From contig NZ_FLOB01000009.1 in assembly GCF_900089775.1 (NCBI RefSeq), positions 62,001 to 126,000 on the forward strand: DNA of 64,000 nt, read 5' to 3'. The notes beneath the pieces were generated by a model, which had not been told where the DNA came from, did no database searches, and saw nothing but the letters and a program-made list of their open reading frames with translations. This DNA comes from Marinomonas spartinae (GTDB lineage: Bacteria; Pseudomonadota; Gammaproteobacteria; Pseudomonadales; Marinomonadaceae). Of this stretch, positions 9,855 to 18,572 are shown piece after piece. The translations under genes and the position numbers were made by a program. Position 1 is the first letter of the stretch; every line of letters starts with the position of its first letter.

Positions 9855-10652
9855 TTAGGCCCATTTGACGGATGCAGGCAATGACTCACCCAAGGCTAAC
9901 AGATGACGAATAAGCTGGCCTTCATGAGTGGCTTCGTGCTCAAGCAGACTTAACAACAACGCCTCGCGTTCACCTGTCCAATCCTCAATGCCTGAAATCG
10001 CCTTTTCAAATACGGCGGCTGAAGCCGTTAATTTTTCCACGGCTTCAGTAGGGTTTTCTGTTGAATCAAGTGAACAAGAAAAGCCTGCCCACTGCCCCTC
10101 AATCAGCGACTGTGAATAGCTTTCTCGCGCCCCAACAATACACCAAATATGGTCACCAACGGACTTATTCTTCGCTACATTAAGATAAGCAGTATAACTC
10201 TCTGGAGTTAGTGAATTAACAACATCCAATACAGAAGAAAACCTTGCACGAATATTATTTAAAACCATCTCCCTCATTGAACTCGCCTTTTTCTCATAGG
10301 CTTCAAAAAGGTCAGTCACAAGCACCCCGTTAATTTTCATGCCTTCCAAGTTCGCATCATTTACTTCAGTATTTGCTAAATTCAAACAACTAAAAGACAC
10401 ACTAGACATATTTATATTATGAAATGAAGCATGACTTAAGTTGATATTCTCATAGCAACTGCTGGCTAGATTAACGTCATTAAACACACAAGATTCTAAA
10501 TCACAGTCAGTAAATTGAGCATTTTTTAAAACAGCCCAATAGGATGAGCCAGTTAAATCAACAGCATTAAACTTAGCACCGGTCATATCTGATTTAGAAA
10601 ACTCAAAGTCTTTGAATTTAGTGTCTTGAAATGGATTATGACTCTCTGACAT
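9855..10652 (-). CDS. Pentapeptide-repeat protein fused to a DinB-like domain
   Basis: 265 residues in two parts. Residues about 9-112 are pentapeptide repeats with the A/N-[LF]-x-x pattern (for example AKFNAVDLTG, AQFTDCDLES, ASFHNINMSS), which fold as a right-handed beta helix. From about 115 on it resembles the DinB/YfiT four-helix fold, with HIW in the first part and HEATHEGQLIRH near the C-terminus as likely metal-binding histidines. Pentapeptide proteins can mimic DNA or scaffold; DinB-fold proteins are metal-dependent, often thiol S-transferases. The function of the combination is unknown. It is the last of several small minus-strand genes. Confidence 0.75.
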   Translation of the reverse strand: MSESHNPFQDTKFKDFEFSKSDMTGAKFNAVDLTGSSYWAVLKNAQFTDCDLESCVFNDVNLASSCYENINLSHASFHNINMSSVSFSCLNLANTEVNDANLEGMKINGVLVTDLFEAYEKKASSMREMVLNNIRARFSSVLDVVNSLTPESYTAYLNVAKNKSVGDHIWCIVGARESYSQSLIEGQWAGFSCSLDSTENPTEAVEKLTASAAVFEKAISGIEDWTGEREALLLSLLEHEATHEGQLIRHLLALGESLPASVKWA

Positions 10653-10716
10653 TAAATCTTCCTTATTTAGGTCATTTTTAAGAAAATAAAACTATTTATT
10701 TTTCATGAATGGGCCG

Positions 10717-11238
10717 TTAAGCAAACTTCCAATCTAACGCTTTCGCTTCATGCTCTTTAATAAAACTATTTTTGTGGTCACAATAAATATCTACATCATT
10801 TTGACATATTGATGCACCTTCTCGCTTAATGGAAGCATACTCTGATGCAATATGAGGAAAAGCGATTAAATAATCTCGAAAAGCAAGGTGCCTTTTCGCA
10901 TCGACCGAACCAGACAAAAAAGCATGTATCTGATGACTTCTCTGTATATCACCTTTTTGGAAGTAGCGCCTACCTGTAATCCCAAATTCGCCTTTTGCAA
11001 GATAGCCAAGCGCCCCCATCAAATGACTTTCATCATCTAGCACTTCCAAGTTTTTTACTTCCATAAGAATATCAATAATTGGTTTAGCACAAAGCCCTTT
11101 TACCGATGTGCTACCAATATGATGAATGGCCTCAACATTATCATTCGAGAATAGAGATTGAATCACTGCTTTCTCTTGACTGAATTGATCAGGCCATTCA
11201 TCTCGATAATCAACAACTTCAATAATTCTGATACTCAT
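10717..11238 (-). CDS. GrpB family nucleotidyltransferase-like protein
   Basis: 173 residues of the GrpB family (UPF0157), a nucleotidyltransferase-fold group sometimes fused to CoaE. Visible motifs are HHIGSTSVKGLCAKPIIDI, the family signature with the GS motif and acidic residues, and RSHQIHAFL in the middle. Biochemical role is not established. It stands alone between the pentapeptide gene and a GNAT gene with its own ribosome site. Confidence 0.85.
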   Translation of the reverse strand: MSIRIIEVVDYRDEWPDQFSQEKAVIQSLFSNDNVEAIHHIGSTSVKGLCAKPIIDILMEVKNLEVLDDESHLMGALGYLAKGEFGITGRRYFQKGDIQRSHQIHAFLSGSVDAKRHLAFRDYLIAFPHIASEYASIKREGASICQNDVDIYCDHKNSFIKEHEAKALDWKFA

Positions 11239-11318
11239 TTATCCTCCATGTAATTAGCAGAATGCAGGGATAAAAGCCTGCAACCATGCTAGATAGGCTT
11301 TCACCCACTCACAGCACT

Positions 11319-11711
11319 TTAGCGCCTACTTTCAATCGGAAAGTTGTTTAGCGTTATTTGTACACTATAACCCTGCTTTTCGTAAAATGGTTTCGCTTGG
11401 AAACTGAAGGTATCAAGAAAACTGGATTGACAGCCCTTACTGCGAGCAAACTCCTCGGCTTTGTTTAATAGTTGACGGCCCAGCCCCTTGTTCAAGTGGT
11501 GTTCATCGACCCATAGAAACTTAACCATCAGCCAATGTCCCCAAATCTCCCCCACTAAGCCACCTAATTTTTTTCCGTGCTCGTCATACAAATAGCAAGC
11601 GACATCCGTATGATAAACATCACCGAGAAACGGACTATTATGCTTACGTAACCCGGCACGAATTTCGTCAATATCGGATGGATCTGGCTGAGTGGTTACT
11701 TCTACATTCAT
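11319..11711 (-). CDS. GNAT family N-acetyltransferase
   Basis: 130 residues. Motif A is LNKGLGRQLLNKAEEFARS, and the ending SFQAKPFYEKQGYSV is typical of small GNATs. The segment EIWGHWLMVKFLWVDEHH is the fourth strand preceding motif A. The acyl acceptor cannot be read from sequence. Separate ribosome site, with about 87 bases to the next gene upstream. Confidence 0.85.
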   Translation of the reverse strand: MNVEVTTQPDPSDIDEIRAGLRKHNSPFLGDVYHTDVACYLYDEHGKKLGGLVGEIWGHWLMVKFLWVDEHHLNKGLGRQLLNKAEEFARSKGCQSSFLDTFSFQAKPFYEKQGYSVQITLNNFPIESRR

Positions 11712-11798
11712 ATTATGATCCTATCCTATTAAAATAGAACGACAGCCTAAAATTGAAGGTAAAAATTAAAAACCATCTATTATAATGACAATATAGTA

Positions 11799-12197
11799 TT
11801 AATTAAAAATCGGAATATTTTTGTCAACTTCAACCCAATCAGCCTTAAATTTTGTAAACACCTGTATCTCAGCAGGAATATTGAAGTGAGTAGACACATT
11901 CCCCTTTGTAATATAAATATGGTTAGGGAATTTATCGTCATTAATACAGTTAACGGTTGAACCACACTTTTTACAAAAGGACTTCGAGAAGGATTCCGTC
12001 GCTTGATACTCTGTCACATATTCATGACCAAACATTATACTAAACTGCTCTGACGGAATGACAATCCAAGAGCTGTAATCCGCACCACTTAGAGAGCGAC
12101 ACATATTACAATGACAATTGAGTGCACGTTTATGCGGTAACGTTGCTGTCCATTGAATGGATCCACAATGACATTGCCCTGATATAGACTCATTCAT
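11799..12197 (-). CDS. GFA-family zinc protein
   Basis: 132 residues with the GFA cysteine pattern: CHCGSIQW near the N-terminus, CHCNMCRSLSG at about 28-38 and FCKKCGST at about 82-89. It is a paralogue of the gene at 6.0-6.5 kb but clearly different in sequence. Zinc binding is expected from the family; the substrate is unknown. Confidence 0.85.
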   Translation of the reverse strand: MNESISGQCHCGSIQWTATLPHKRALNCHCNMCRSLSGADYSSWIVIPSEQFSIMFGHEYVTEYQATESFSKSFCKKCGSTVNCINDDKFPNHIYITKGNVSTHFNIPAEIQVFTKFKADWVEVDKNIPIFN

Positions 12198-12365
12198 ATC
12201 AAACTCCTAAATATTTCTAGTCAGCTGAAGAAAGCCTATCATACCCGCCCCTTCAAACAACTCTTTTTACTCGCTTTTAAAATATAAAGCTTTACATGGA
12301 AAAATCGGATGATAGGACACCGACAAGCGTGTTGTGGACTTCTTTCTTTCGAAGAGTAAAAAAGC

Positions 12366-12395
12366 AAAAAAGCGGATAGACTGATCCGCTTTTTA
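12366..12395 (-). terminator. Rho-independent terminator after cytochrome b561
   Basis: On the minus strand AAAAGCGGAT and ATCCGCTTTT form a perfect stem with a short loop, followed by a run of T. It stands about 80 bases past the cytochrome b561 stop codon. Confidence 0.75.
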
Positions 12396-12476
12396 TACTT
12401 AGAAACGTTCCTTGATTATCCATCTTAGCCATCATCCAAGACCGACATAGGATATTACGAGTATGCTATACAGTGC

Positions 12477-13010
12477 TTAAAGCATTCTGCCTAATACATC
12501 ATTATCTTTGTTTTTATCAAAAAATCGATGCCTTAATGCCCCTAATACATGAGCAACAATAAGACCTATCAATACAAAGGCTAGCCACTTGTGTAATGCA
12601 TTGGCTATTTCATATATATGGTTGTTTTTTGGTATGACTTCAGGTAAATCAAAGAAGAAAAAACTGACCCCATTACTGTATATATAGCTGCTAGATTGAA
12701 TATATCCCAATATAGGAATAACAACCATTAGAATATAGAATAATATGTGGGCGAGTCTTGCTAATTTTCTTTCAGGTCCTGATATACCACTGGGTAACGC
12801 GGGTAAAGAGCGCTTTCTTCGATAAATCAGACGCCCTATAACAATAATAAAAAGCAACAACCCGAATGATTTATGCCAAAAATATAATTTATCTTCAAAT
12901 GCTGCATTTGCTTCATCGTAAGGGGTCATATAAATGCCAACAGTGAGCAAACCTATTATAATTGCTGCACTGAGCCAATGTATCGCTCTGATGGATTTAG
13001 GATATTTCAA
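12477..13010 (-). CDS. Cytochrome b561 family protein
   Basis: 177 residues with four membrane helices. Haem-ligating histidines are seen in IRAIHWLSA (helix 1), FWHKSFGLLLF (helix 2) and the pair ALHKWLAFVLIGLIVAHVLGALRH near the end. Bacterial b561 proteins move electrons between quinol and other carriers, and some act as superoxide:quinone oxidoreductases (CybB). It ends in DNDVLGRML, a common tail of CybB-type proteins. Monocistronic with a terminator. Confidence 0.88.
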   Translation of the reverse strand: MKYPKSIRAIHWLSAAIIIGLLTVGIYMTPYDEANAAFEDKLYFWHKSFGLLLFIIVIGRLIYRRKRSLPALPSGISGPERKLARLAHILFYILMVVIPILGYIQSSSYIYSNGVSFFFFDLPEVIPKNNHIYEIANALHKWLAFVLIGLIVAHVLGALRHRFFDKNKDNDVLGRML

Positions 13011-13531
13011 TTTAATGCTCCTCTGTGTTTTTATTTATACCGACAACCTTTTTGCTTTAACAAAGCAACGCCATCGGACGCTCGTCAGAAGTAATAGATC
13101 ATCCTATGGATAGATGACACTTTTATGTATTTTTTCATAGAGCACGTTCGAGTATACGTCGGCGGTTTCACTGAGGTTATCAAGATCTGGCACTTTTTCT
13201 ATTTGACTTAATCAACCTTATAAACACACCTTGAGTAATTCATATACCCTATTAATTTTGGGCATTTAGACTCTATAACACAGGAGGAGTTCATTAATTT
13301 TTTATAAAATAGAAAAAATTCTAGCGTAAAACAGTAGCACTTAACTAAAAGCATTTGACTTTATCATTAGTCAATATCTAATAGATTGAAATAGATAATT
13401 GCTCTAATAGATTTATTAAATTGAGAAACAGATAAATATAGATCAATTAATAAACAATGGGGTCAAGGGCGTGAATTATACCCTGCTATAAAAAGCAAAA
13501 TCGAAGCGTATTTTCTGTCTCTTTCGCATAT
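13011..13531. other. Intergenic, no gene seen
   Basis: 521 AT-rich bases between the b561 gene and the broken GNAT. I found no convincing open frame, strong hairpin or RNA gene. Confidence 0.5.
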
Positions 13532-13932
13532 TCATCGAGCTCGAGGTTTAAACTTTTTTGTCATGCCCTGACAAGAGGGAGCAACAAGTTTGTATCCCAA
13601 TTTTTCGTAAAAGGCAGGTTCATCCGCAATCATTGAAACATATGACCCCTCTAAAGCAACGGATGATAAATAGTGATCGATATACTCCATCACTTTTCGC
13701 CCCAGCCCTTTCCCCTGATGCTTTGGGTCAACGGCCACATCCACGACCTCAAAATTACACGCACCATCACCAACGACACGCCCCATGGCTATCAAATCCC
13801 CACCCTGTCGTATTGAAACGCCATACAGGCTATTGTGGCCGCTTTTATAGACTTGGCTGATAAGCCTGCTTTTACGCGCATTTCACAGAATTCCTGCGGA
13901 CTCGGAACGGATTCTTCGTATGTTATTTTCAT
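13532..13932 (-). pseudogene. GNAT N-acetyltransferase, frameshifted
   Basis: A strong start, GGAGGTAGC then ATG at 13932, opens a frame beginning MKITYEESVPSPQEFCEMRV and continuing to GLSAKSIKAATI before it loses the family pattern and stops. The rest of the protein continues in another frame: NSLYGVSIRQGGDLIAMGR, then motif A HQGKGLGRKVMEYI, ending KKFKPRAR. The frame changes between about 13831 and 13850, where related proteins have a few more residues, so a small deletion is likely. A sequencing error is the alternative. Only the 87-residue C-terminal part would be read as an intact frame. Confidence 0.75.
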
Positions 13933-14013
13933 GCTACCTCCATTTTTATGGTTACATTGTATTGCGCTTCATAGCTTAAGAGTTATTCAGGATGAAGAAA
14001 TTCATGTCGGTCT

Positions 14014-15399
14014 TTATGTGTTCAACGAAATCAACTTGGCAATCTCATCTGGCTGCGTTGCAATAATGCGTTTTAGTGCGTCAAAGCAACGACTGTCAAT
14101 GGCAGTCCCAACACTGCCCTGCATAATGTCCAGCGTTTTCTCCGCCGGAACAGCCTTACGGTATGGCCTTTCGGCCGTAATTGCATCAAAAATATCGGCG
14201 GTGGTAATAATGCGGGTGACCAATGAGATATCTTCATCCCGCAACCCATTTGGATACCCCGTGCCATCCAGCTTTTCATGATGCGAGGCCGCCACGTAGG
14301 CAAAACGCTCTAGCGGCGTAATGAGCTTAAGTATATCGTAGGTGTACGAAGCATGTTGTTTCATTGCTTCCCACTCATCTTCATCAAGCTTGCCGGGCTT
14401 ATCTAAAATCGTATTGCTAACTCCAAGCTTACCAAGATCATGTAAGCGCGCGCCGCGACGAATCCATAGCCGATCCGCTTCTGGCAAACCAAGCTCTGTT
14501 GCAATCATATCGCTGAAAAGAGCAACTCGCTCACTGTGTCCTGAGGTAAATGGGCTTTTGGCATCAATAATCGACCCAAACGCCCTCACAATACGATCAA
14601 AGTAATCATCCGTTGTGGCCTCTCTCGCACCAACTGGCGCAATGGCCAAAACTTGCTCACTGATAGTATCAGCACTTAAAGGAGCGACAATGGCCTCTTG
14701 TTTCAGCAAGTTAATAGCAATGATCACCAGCTCTGGATCCAGCCAAGTACCGGACCGCTTACGCAGCTCCTTGATGGCCGCTGACATGCCTTGCGAATAA
14801 TGAAACACATCTATAATTTGTGATGTCAGTGCAATACGAGCGTACAACGGGATCGCAGAGCCCGCCACCCCGTGCGGTGAGCCGCCACCATCCCAGTGTT
14901 CATCTAGGTTGTAGATGCTCAGCGCCACCTCTTCATCAAACAATAATTCACGAGCGATATCCGCCCCACGTGTACAACGAGTATAAATCACCTCTTTGGC
15001 GTATTGAGGGCCATTTTTTAAAATATCCAAGGTGGTTCGTAAACGCTCGTACCAATTTTGGTTAGAGCCAGCATTTTTCATTACAAAGCGTACAGCACCG
15101 ATTAAGCTAGTATCCATGGTTTTAAAGCCATTTTTCAGTTGCCGTTCATCCGTACCGTATAACTGACAGATACGCGCGGCATTGCTGCTGCACCCAGTAT
15201 CTTTTAAAAGTATGGTAAAAAATAAATCGTACAACTGTTGCTCATTAAGCTGCAGGGCCTTTCCGATGTGCATACCTATCCAACAACAGCGCATACAATG
15301 CTCGACTGGCTGCCCTTCAGTCATATCTAATGCAGTAGTTAACGACAAAATCAACTCAGATTGACTAATAGTAGTGGTTTGGGGGATATAGTTTGTCAT
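14014..15399 (-). CDS. Tandem HD / HD-GYP phosphodiesterase-like protein
   Basis: 461 residues. The C-terminal half is a full HD-GYP domain: HSERV at 288, the HD dyad HDLGK at 320, and HHEKLDGTGYP at 373. Such domains hydrolyse cyclic di-GMP. The N-terminal half looks like a worn copy: EHCMRCC at 34, LKDTG at 65 where LHDIG would be expected, and DEHWDGGGSPHG at 166. The first HD lacks its metal-binding histidine and is probably structural or sensory. No membrane segment or receiver domain. It stands alone. Confidence 0.85.
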   Translation of the reverse strand: MTNYIPQTTTISQSELILSLTTALDMTEGQPVEHCMRCCWIGMHIGKALQLNEQQLYDLFFTILLKDTGCSSNAARICQLYGTDERQLKNGFKTMDTSLIGAVRFVMKNAGSNQNWYERLRTTLDILKNGPQYAKEVIYTRCTRGADIARELLFDEEVALSIYNLDEHWDGGGSPHGVAGSAIPLYARIALTSQIIDVFHYSQGMSAAIKELRKRSGTWLDPELVIIAINLLKQEAIVAPLSADTISEQVLAIAPVGAREATTDDYFDRIVRAFGSIIDAKSPFTSGHSERVALFSDMIATELGLPEADRLWIRRGARLHDLGKLGVSNTILDKPGKLDEDEWEAMKQHASYTYDILKLITPLERFAYVAASHHEKLDGTGYPNGLRDEDISLVTRIITTADIFDAITAERPYRKAVPAEKTLDIMQGSVGTAIDSRCFDALKRIIATQPDEIAKLISLNT

Positions 15400-15913
15400 T
15401 ATGTACTCTACTGCTTGTACCCGTTCAGAATGTGATTATAAGAAAGCACACAACAACGCAGATGGCACACTAGCCCAGTAAAAACTGCATCATTATCAGT
15501 AAACTGCCTGACCAAACAGGAAGCCGCTGCCACGCGATAAAAAGACGGGAGTATTATGCTTATACTCATCCTATAAGAGTATAGGAATAGACCAATCTAT
15601 TTTGTAGATATTTTTGCTTGAACATGGCTTACGAAAATTCTGTCAGCTTACATTTTAGGCCATCAATACAACGTCGCCATTGCAGCCTCCATCATAAGAC
15701 GAGTCAGCAAAACCGCTATATCAATGATTGATGGTGACTGATTTCACTATTTGCTTTCAGCCCATTTCCACTCCCTCATCCATTTATTCCCAGCTTCCTT
15801 AAAGTCAAGACCCCCATAATGGGCAAAATTAAATAGTCTACAATACCAAGCGAAGCGCAGGGAGCCTACGTGTTTTTATCCAAGCGAACTCAGTGAGCGA
15901 GTTTATACGATTG
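15400..15913. other. Intergenic, possible degenerate cassette end
   Basis: No open frame of note. Next to the HAD gene, the minus strand reads GCATAACAATCG at its stop codon and later GGTATTGTAGAC. This resembles the left side of an attC site without a good right core, so it may be the worn end of the cassette array. The rest shows nothing I recognise. Confidence 0.35.
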
Positions 15914-16576
15914 TTATGCCCAATTTAAAACTGCCATTTCCTTATTAAACGACCTTGTGAACTTTTTAAAGCACGTAGGAGTTGGGTTGACAATGTAACG
16001 CTTATTGCAAAGTTTCAATATTGGAATATCAGCTGAGCTGTCTGAGTAGCCAATAATTGAATCATATTTTCCTAAATCGAAGAGCTCTCTTACACGTTTT
16101 ACTTTTCTAGATGAGTAACAGTGAAATTTACTGATCATGCCCCCGAAAAATCGAGTTTCTTCAGAGCAGACAAATTTAACTTTAGGGAGAGACTTTTGAG
16201 CAAAGATGGCTTTGACCATCCATTCTGATGCTCCACTAACAACTATAACTTCATCTGCATTTGACGAGTGCAACAATAGCTGTTGGACAGCGTCCTTGAA
16301 AATTATGGTTGAATTATCATTGAGGTACATTCGGATGAAGGACTCACGCAGATGAATAATTTTTCTGACGCTAATTCCAAGCGTTGCGAGCCATAAAAGT
16401 ACCGAGAATCCTATACATTTACTCTTCGCATGAAACAAAAATGGGATAAAAATAGGCAAAGACAAAAAACAAAACAATAGGCGTAAAGGATTTCGGCAGA
16501 GCATAAACTTCATGTACGCTGCGCCAGTATCCCTATTTACTATGGTTTTATCAAAATCAAAAAGTACCAAGTTCAC
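15914..16576 (-). CDS. HAD-superfamily hydrolase, subfamily IB (PgpC/SerB-like)
   Basis: 220 residues. Motif I is LFDFDKT with nucleophile D7 and acid D9, motif II is VVSGAS, and motif III/IV is GYSDSSADIPIL. A hydrophobic stretch at about 30-70 fits the membrane-associated cap seen in phosphatidylglycerophosphatase C. The substrate cannot be read. The TAA stop merges with a possible attC-like sequence, and the gene has the same orientation as the neighbouring cassette genes, so it may be the last cassette. Confidence 0.75.
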   Translation of the reverse strand: MNLVLFDFDKTIVNRDTGAAYMKFMLCRNPLRLLFCFLSLPIFIPFLFHAKSKCIGFSVLLWLATLGISVRKIIHLRESFIRMYLNDNSTIIFKDAVQQLLLHSSNADEVIVVSGASEWMVKAIFAQKSLPKVKFVCSEETRFFGGMISKFHCYSSRKVKRVRELFDLGKYDSIIGYSDSSADIPILKLCNKRYIVNPTPTCFKKFTRSFNKEMAVLNWA

Positions 16577-16704
16577 TTCGCTGAATTCTTCCTTAATTGG
16601 ACATAGACATAATGACTCCCCACGAGACTAGTCTCCAATTCAGTGGGTTAGTGTAAAACCAGAGCCATAATGAGTGTGTCAACAACTAAATCATGGAGGC
16701 TATC

Positions 16705-16839
16705 ATGAGTGAACATAGCATAGTTTTTATAGGGCTGGACACTCATAAAGAGCTTATCGAAATCGCCTATATCGAAGCTCGGCGCGGAACTAAACTTATC
16801 CATTTTGGACGCATATCAAGCTCTAAACACAATGTATAA
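16705..16839 (+). pseudogene. IS110-family transposase, N-terminal remnant
   Basis: A 44-codon frame that starts after GGAGGCTATC and reads MSEHSIVFIGLDTHKELIEI, continuing to a stop after GRISSSKHNV. The GLDTHK stretch is the first acidic motif of the DEDD domain in IS110 transposases, which are normally 300-400 residues. Nothing further of the transposase follows. It marks an old insertion at the edge of the cassette region, on the strand opposite to the cassettes. Confidence 0.8.
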
Positions 16840-16984
16840 AGTAAGGTCAGCTCTGATAGGAAAAAACCTCTTAATCTACGAATTTACTGGCTTCTTCTAA
16901 TGTATTCAGTCATCTCTTTTGAGCAGTACAAAAGGTCTATTCATTTAGAAGAAATGGCTGTGTGCTACTTGACGTGGGGAGCCA

Positions 16985-17056
16985 TACCAACGTCCGCAGC
17001 ACTTGGAGTAGAAGCGAAGCTGCAACAAGCAAACGCCGTTGCTTGGCTTTGTTACA
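16985..17056 (-). repeat. Possible attC site after the tsi2-like gene
   Basis: On the minus strand GTAACAAAGCC begins in the stop codon of the tsi2-like gene and GGACGTTGG closes the region. Between them are AAGCAA/TTGCTT and GCAGC/GCTGC inverted repeats. The core-like ends AAC and GTT and the stop-codon overlap match the other sites in the array, but arm pairing is poor. Confidence 0.4.
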
Positions 17057-17285
17057 TTCTCCTTACCAGCTTACTATAGGGCAACAGGTTACTATTCTCC
17101 GTGGCGATTCTCTCGTACTCCTCCTCAAGCCAACCTTGGCAGTTTTCCAAACAAAGTAAATGTTCTTCGTAATCTGAAACATCTTTAATCGTTTCGCTAG
17201 ACAGAAATTTTTCATTGTATGTTATTGCATCATTCAAGGCAGAAACTAAGAGCATCAAATGTTGTTCAGAGATTTCTAGTTTCAT
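17052..17285 (-). CDS. Tsi2-like immunity/antitoxin protein
   Basis: 77 residues, the same length as Pseudomonas aeruginosa Tsi2. It is acidic and helical, with a C-terminal stretch YERIATENSNLLPYSKLV that resembles the LPPYDRLI ending of Tsi2 as I remember it. Tsi2 neutralises Tse2 in the cytoplasm by direct binding. Its ATG overlaps the TGA of the upstream tse2-like gene (ATGA), which is strong support for a toxin-antitoxin pair. Its stop codon runs into an attC-like site, as expected for the last gene of a cassette. By itself the sequence match is weak; the context makes the call. Confidence 0.75.
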   Translation of the reverse strand: MKLEISEQHLMLLVSALNDAITYNEKFLSSETIKDVSDYEEHLLCLENCQGWLEEEYERIATENSNLLPYSKLVRRM

Positions 17286-17740
17286 ATAGCCTCCTTAACG
17301 ACTTTAGCAGCAAGTTGATTCAAAAGGTTTTTAAAATGGGAAAGCGGCATATCATACGCAGGAGCGATTGTGTAATGTGTTGCCCCGACCCGCGCATTAA
17401 ATCGATCCTTTACAATAGCCAAGCCAACAGGAAGCACCGTCCCATGGGGAATTTTGTAATATTCCCATGAGCTACCTCTAAAGGTGTTCGGCTTATCAAA
17501 TGTGCTTATGCCTCTAGGAGTAGGGCGACACGAAACCCACTTTACCCCAGCCTTAACTGAAATCGATATGTCTGCAGGTCTGGGCTGTCCATTTGAAAGT
17601 ATTTTATTATCCTCAACCAACCCGAAGAGTGTTCCGCGATCAGAAACTCTTTTGGCGCGCCACAAGTTTACTGGGGATTTTTCGAAGTACCGATCAATAT
17701 CCCCAGCGGAAATTAGTATGTCCTTAAGTATTTCAGTCAT
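17282..17740 (-). CDS. Tse2-like ADP-ribosyltransferase-fold toxin
   Basis: 152 residues (P. aeruginosa Tse2 is 158). The C-terminal half aligns well by eye with Tse2: GISTFDKPNTFRG matches GTSVFDRAGVLRR, KIPHGTVLPVGLAIVKDRFN matches the VIPDGTDIPPDL region, and RVGATHYTIAPAYDMP matches RLQATHYTIMPAKPM. The N-terminal LWRAKR corresponds to the LYRA strand. Tse2 is a cytostatic toxin with an ADP-ribosyltransferase-like fold delivered by type VI secretion and also active inside the producing cell. The gene has its own ribosome site ACGGAGAATATTGAA and overlaps the partner by 4 bases. No T6SS gene is in the window, so the pair could act as an ordinary toxin-antitoxin module. Confidence 0.85.
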   Translation of the reverse strand: MTEILKDILISAGDIDRYFEKSPVNLWRAKRVSDRGTLFGLVEDNKILSNGQPRPADISISVKAGVKWVSCRPTPRGISTFDKPNTFRGSSWEYYKIPHGTVLPVGLAIVKDRFNARVGATHYTIAPAYDMPLSHFKNLLNQLAAKVVKEAI

Positions 17741-18185
17741 TTCAATATTCTCCGTAGTTTACGATTTGAATGTAACTACTAAGCGGTTATACAGTGGCGA
17801 AGCCATGGCTATAACCTACTGGGCTGCGTACTTTATATAGGGAATTTGCTTTTTCAGGATTGGCGACGTCCCTGTTAATATCGCAGTACTTTTTCTCTCT
17901 TGCTAAGGGAGATTTCCAAAGTTCAGGCGAAATTTACGTTTATTTTTTTATGACACTATGACTCTTTTTACTCGAATCCTAATCATTAGGCAAGACTCGA
18001 TCCTCAGACTCCATGAGACCAATGGTGTCGCCCATAAGTCAGCCAGTGTAAGAGTTATTGGTTTTAATCTAACCAACCGATAAACTTTTCGAAAGTAAAA
18101 TTTACCGAAAAAAACACCTTAAAAAGACATTATTTTCAAGGCTCTAGAGCAGTTAAGAACGATCAATGACACTGACCCTTTTGAT
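17741..18185. other. Non-coding stretch between cassettes
   Basis: 445 bases. Directly before the tse2-like gene the minus strand has the inverted repeat GGTTATAG...CTGTATAACC followed by AGTAGTTACATTC, which may belong to an attC site. The remainder has no usable open frame. Confidence 0.4.
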
Positions 18186-18572
18186 TCATACTTTTGATCG
18201 AAAATTCTCTGCAATTTCGGCCATATCCAGCATGAAATTAATGTTTCGTGCTCTTTCATGCGCTCTATCTATGACTGCAATTAACAAGTATGCATTTGGA
18301 TTCATGAAGCCACGACAATAGATGAGGTGGAGATTGCTCAGCCTTCTGAACTGAACAATTTTTAAAGTCCATTTTTCATTGCCCCTTAGGTGAATATGAT
18401 GCATATCAGCCTTAAGAACTGCATCTGGACGATTATATGAAGCATCTCGACCAAAGAGTAGCGGAGCATTCCCAGATTTTTTATACTCTCTAAACTCTGA
18501 TACAAGGTTGGCCAACTCCGAATCTGGCATGGTGTCTCTTATTAGAGAAGAGGTAAATACCTTTACTTCCAT
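18186..18572 (-). CDS. YafO-family mRNA interferase toxin
   Basis: 128 residues. The match to E. coli YafO (132 residues) runs end to end: an N-terminal KVFTSSLIRD, then FREYKKSGNAPLLFGRDASY, HHIHL, IVQFRRLSNLHLIYCRG, AYLLIAVIDRAHERARN and a C-terminal MAEIAENFRSKV. YafO cleaves mRNA near start codons in a ribosome-dependent way. Its ATG overlaps the end of the preceding 54-residue gene by 10 bases, with GAGGAG inside that gene as ribosome site. No attC site of good quality was seen after it. Confidence 0.88.
   Translation of the reverse strand: MEVKVFTSSLIRDTMPDSELANLVSEFREYKKSGNAPLLFGRDASYNRPDAVLKADMHHIHLRGNEKWTLKIVQFRRLSNLHLIYCRGFMNPNAYLLIAVIDRAHERARNINFMLDMAEIAENFRSKV

Noticed and set aside
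13835-15065. Several plus-strand frames of 60-148 codons
   Set aside because: Antisense shadows of the HD-GYP gene and of the broken GNAT.
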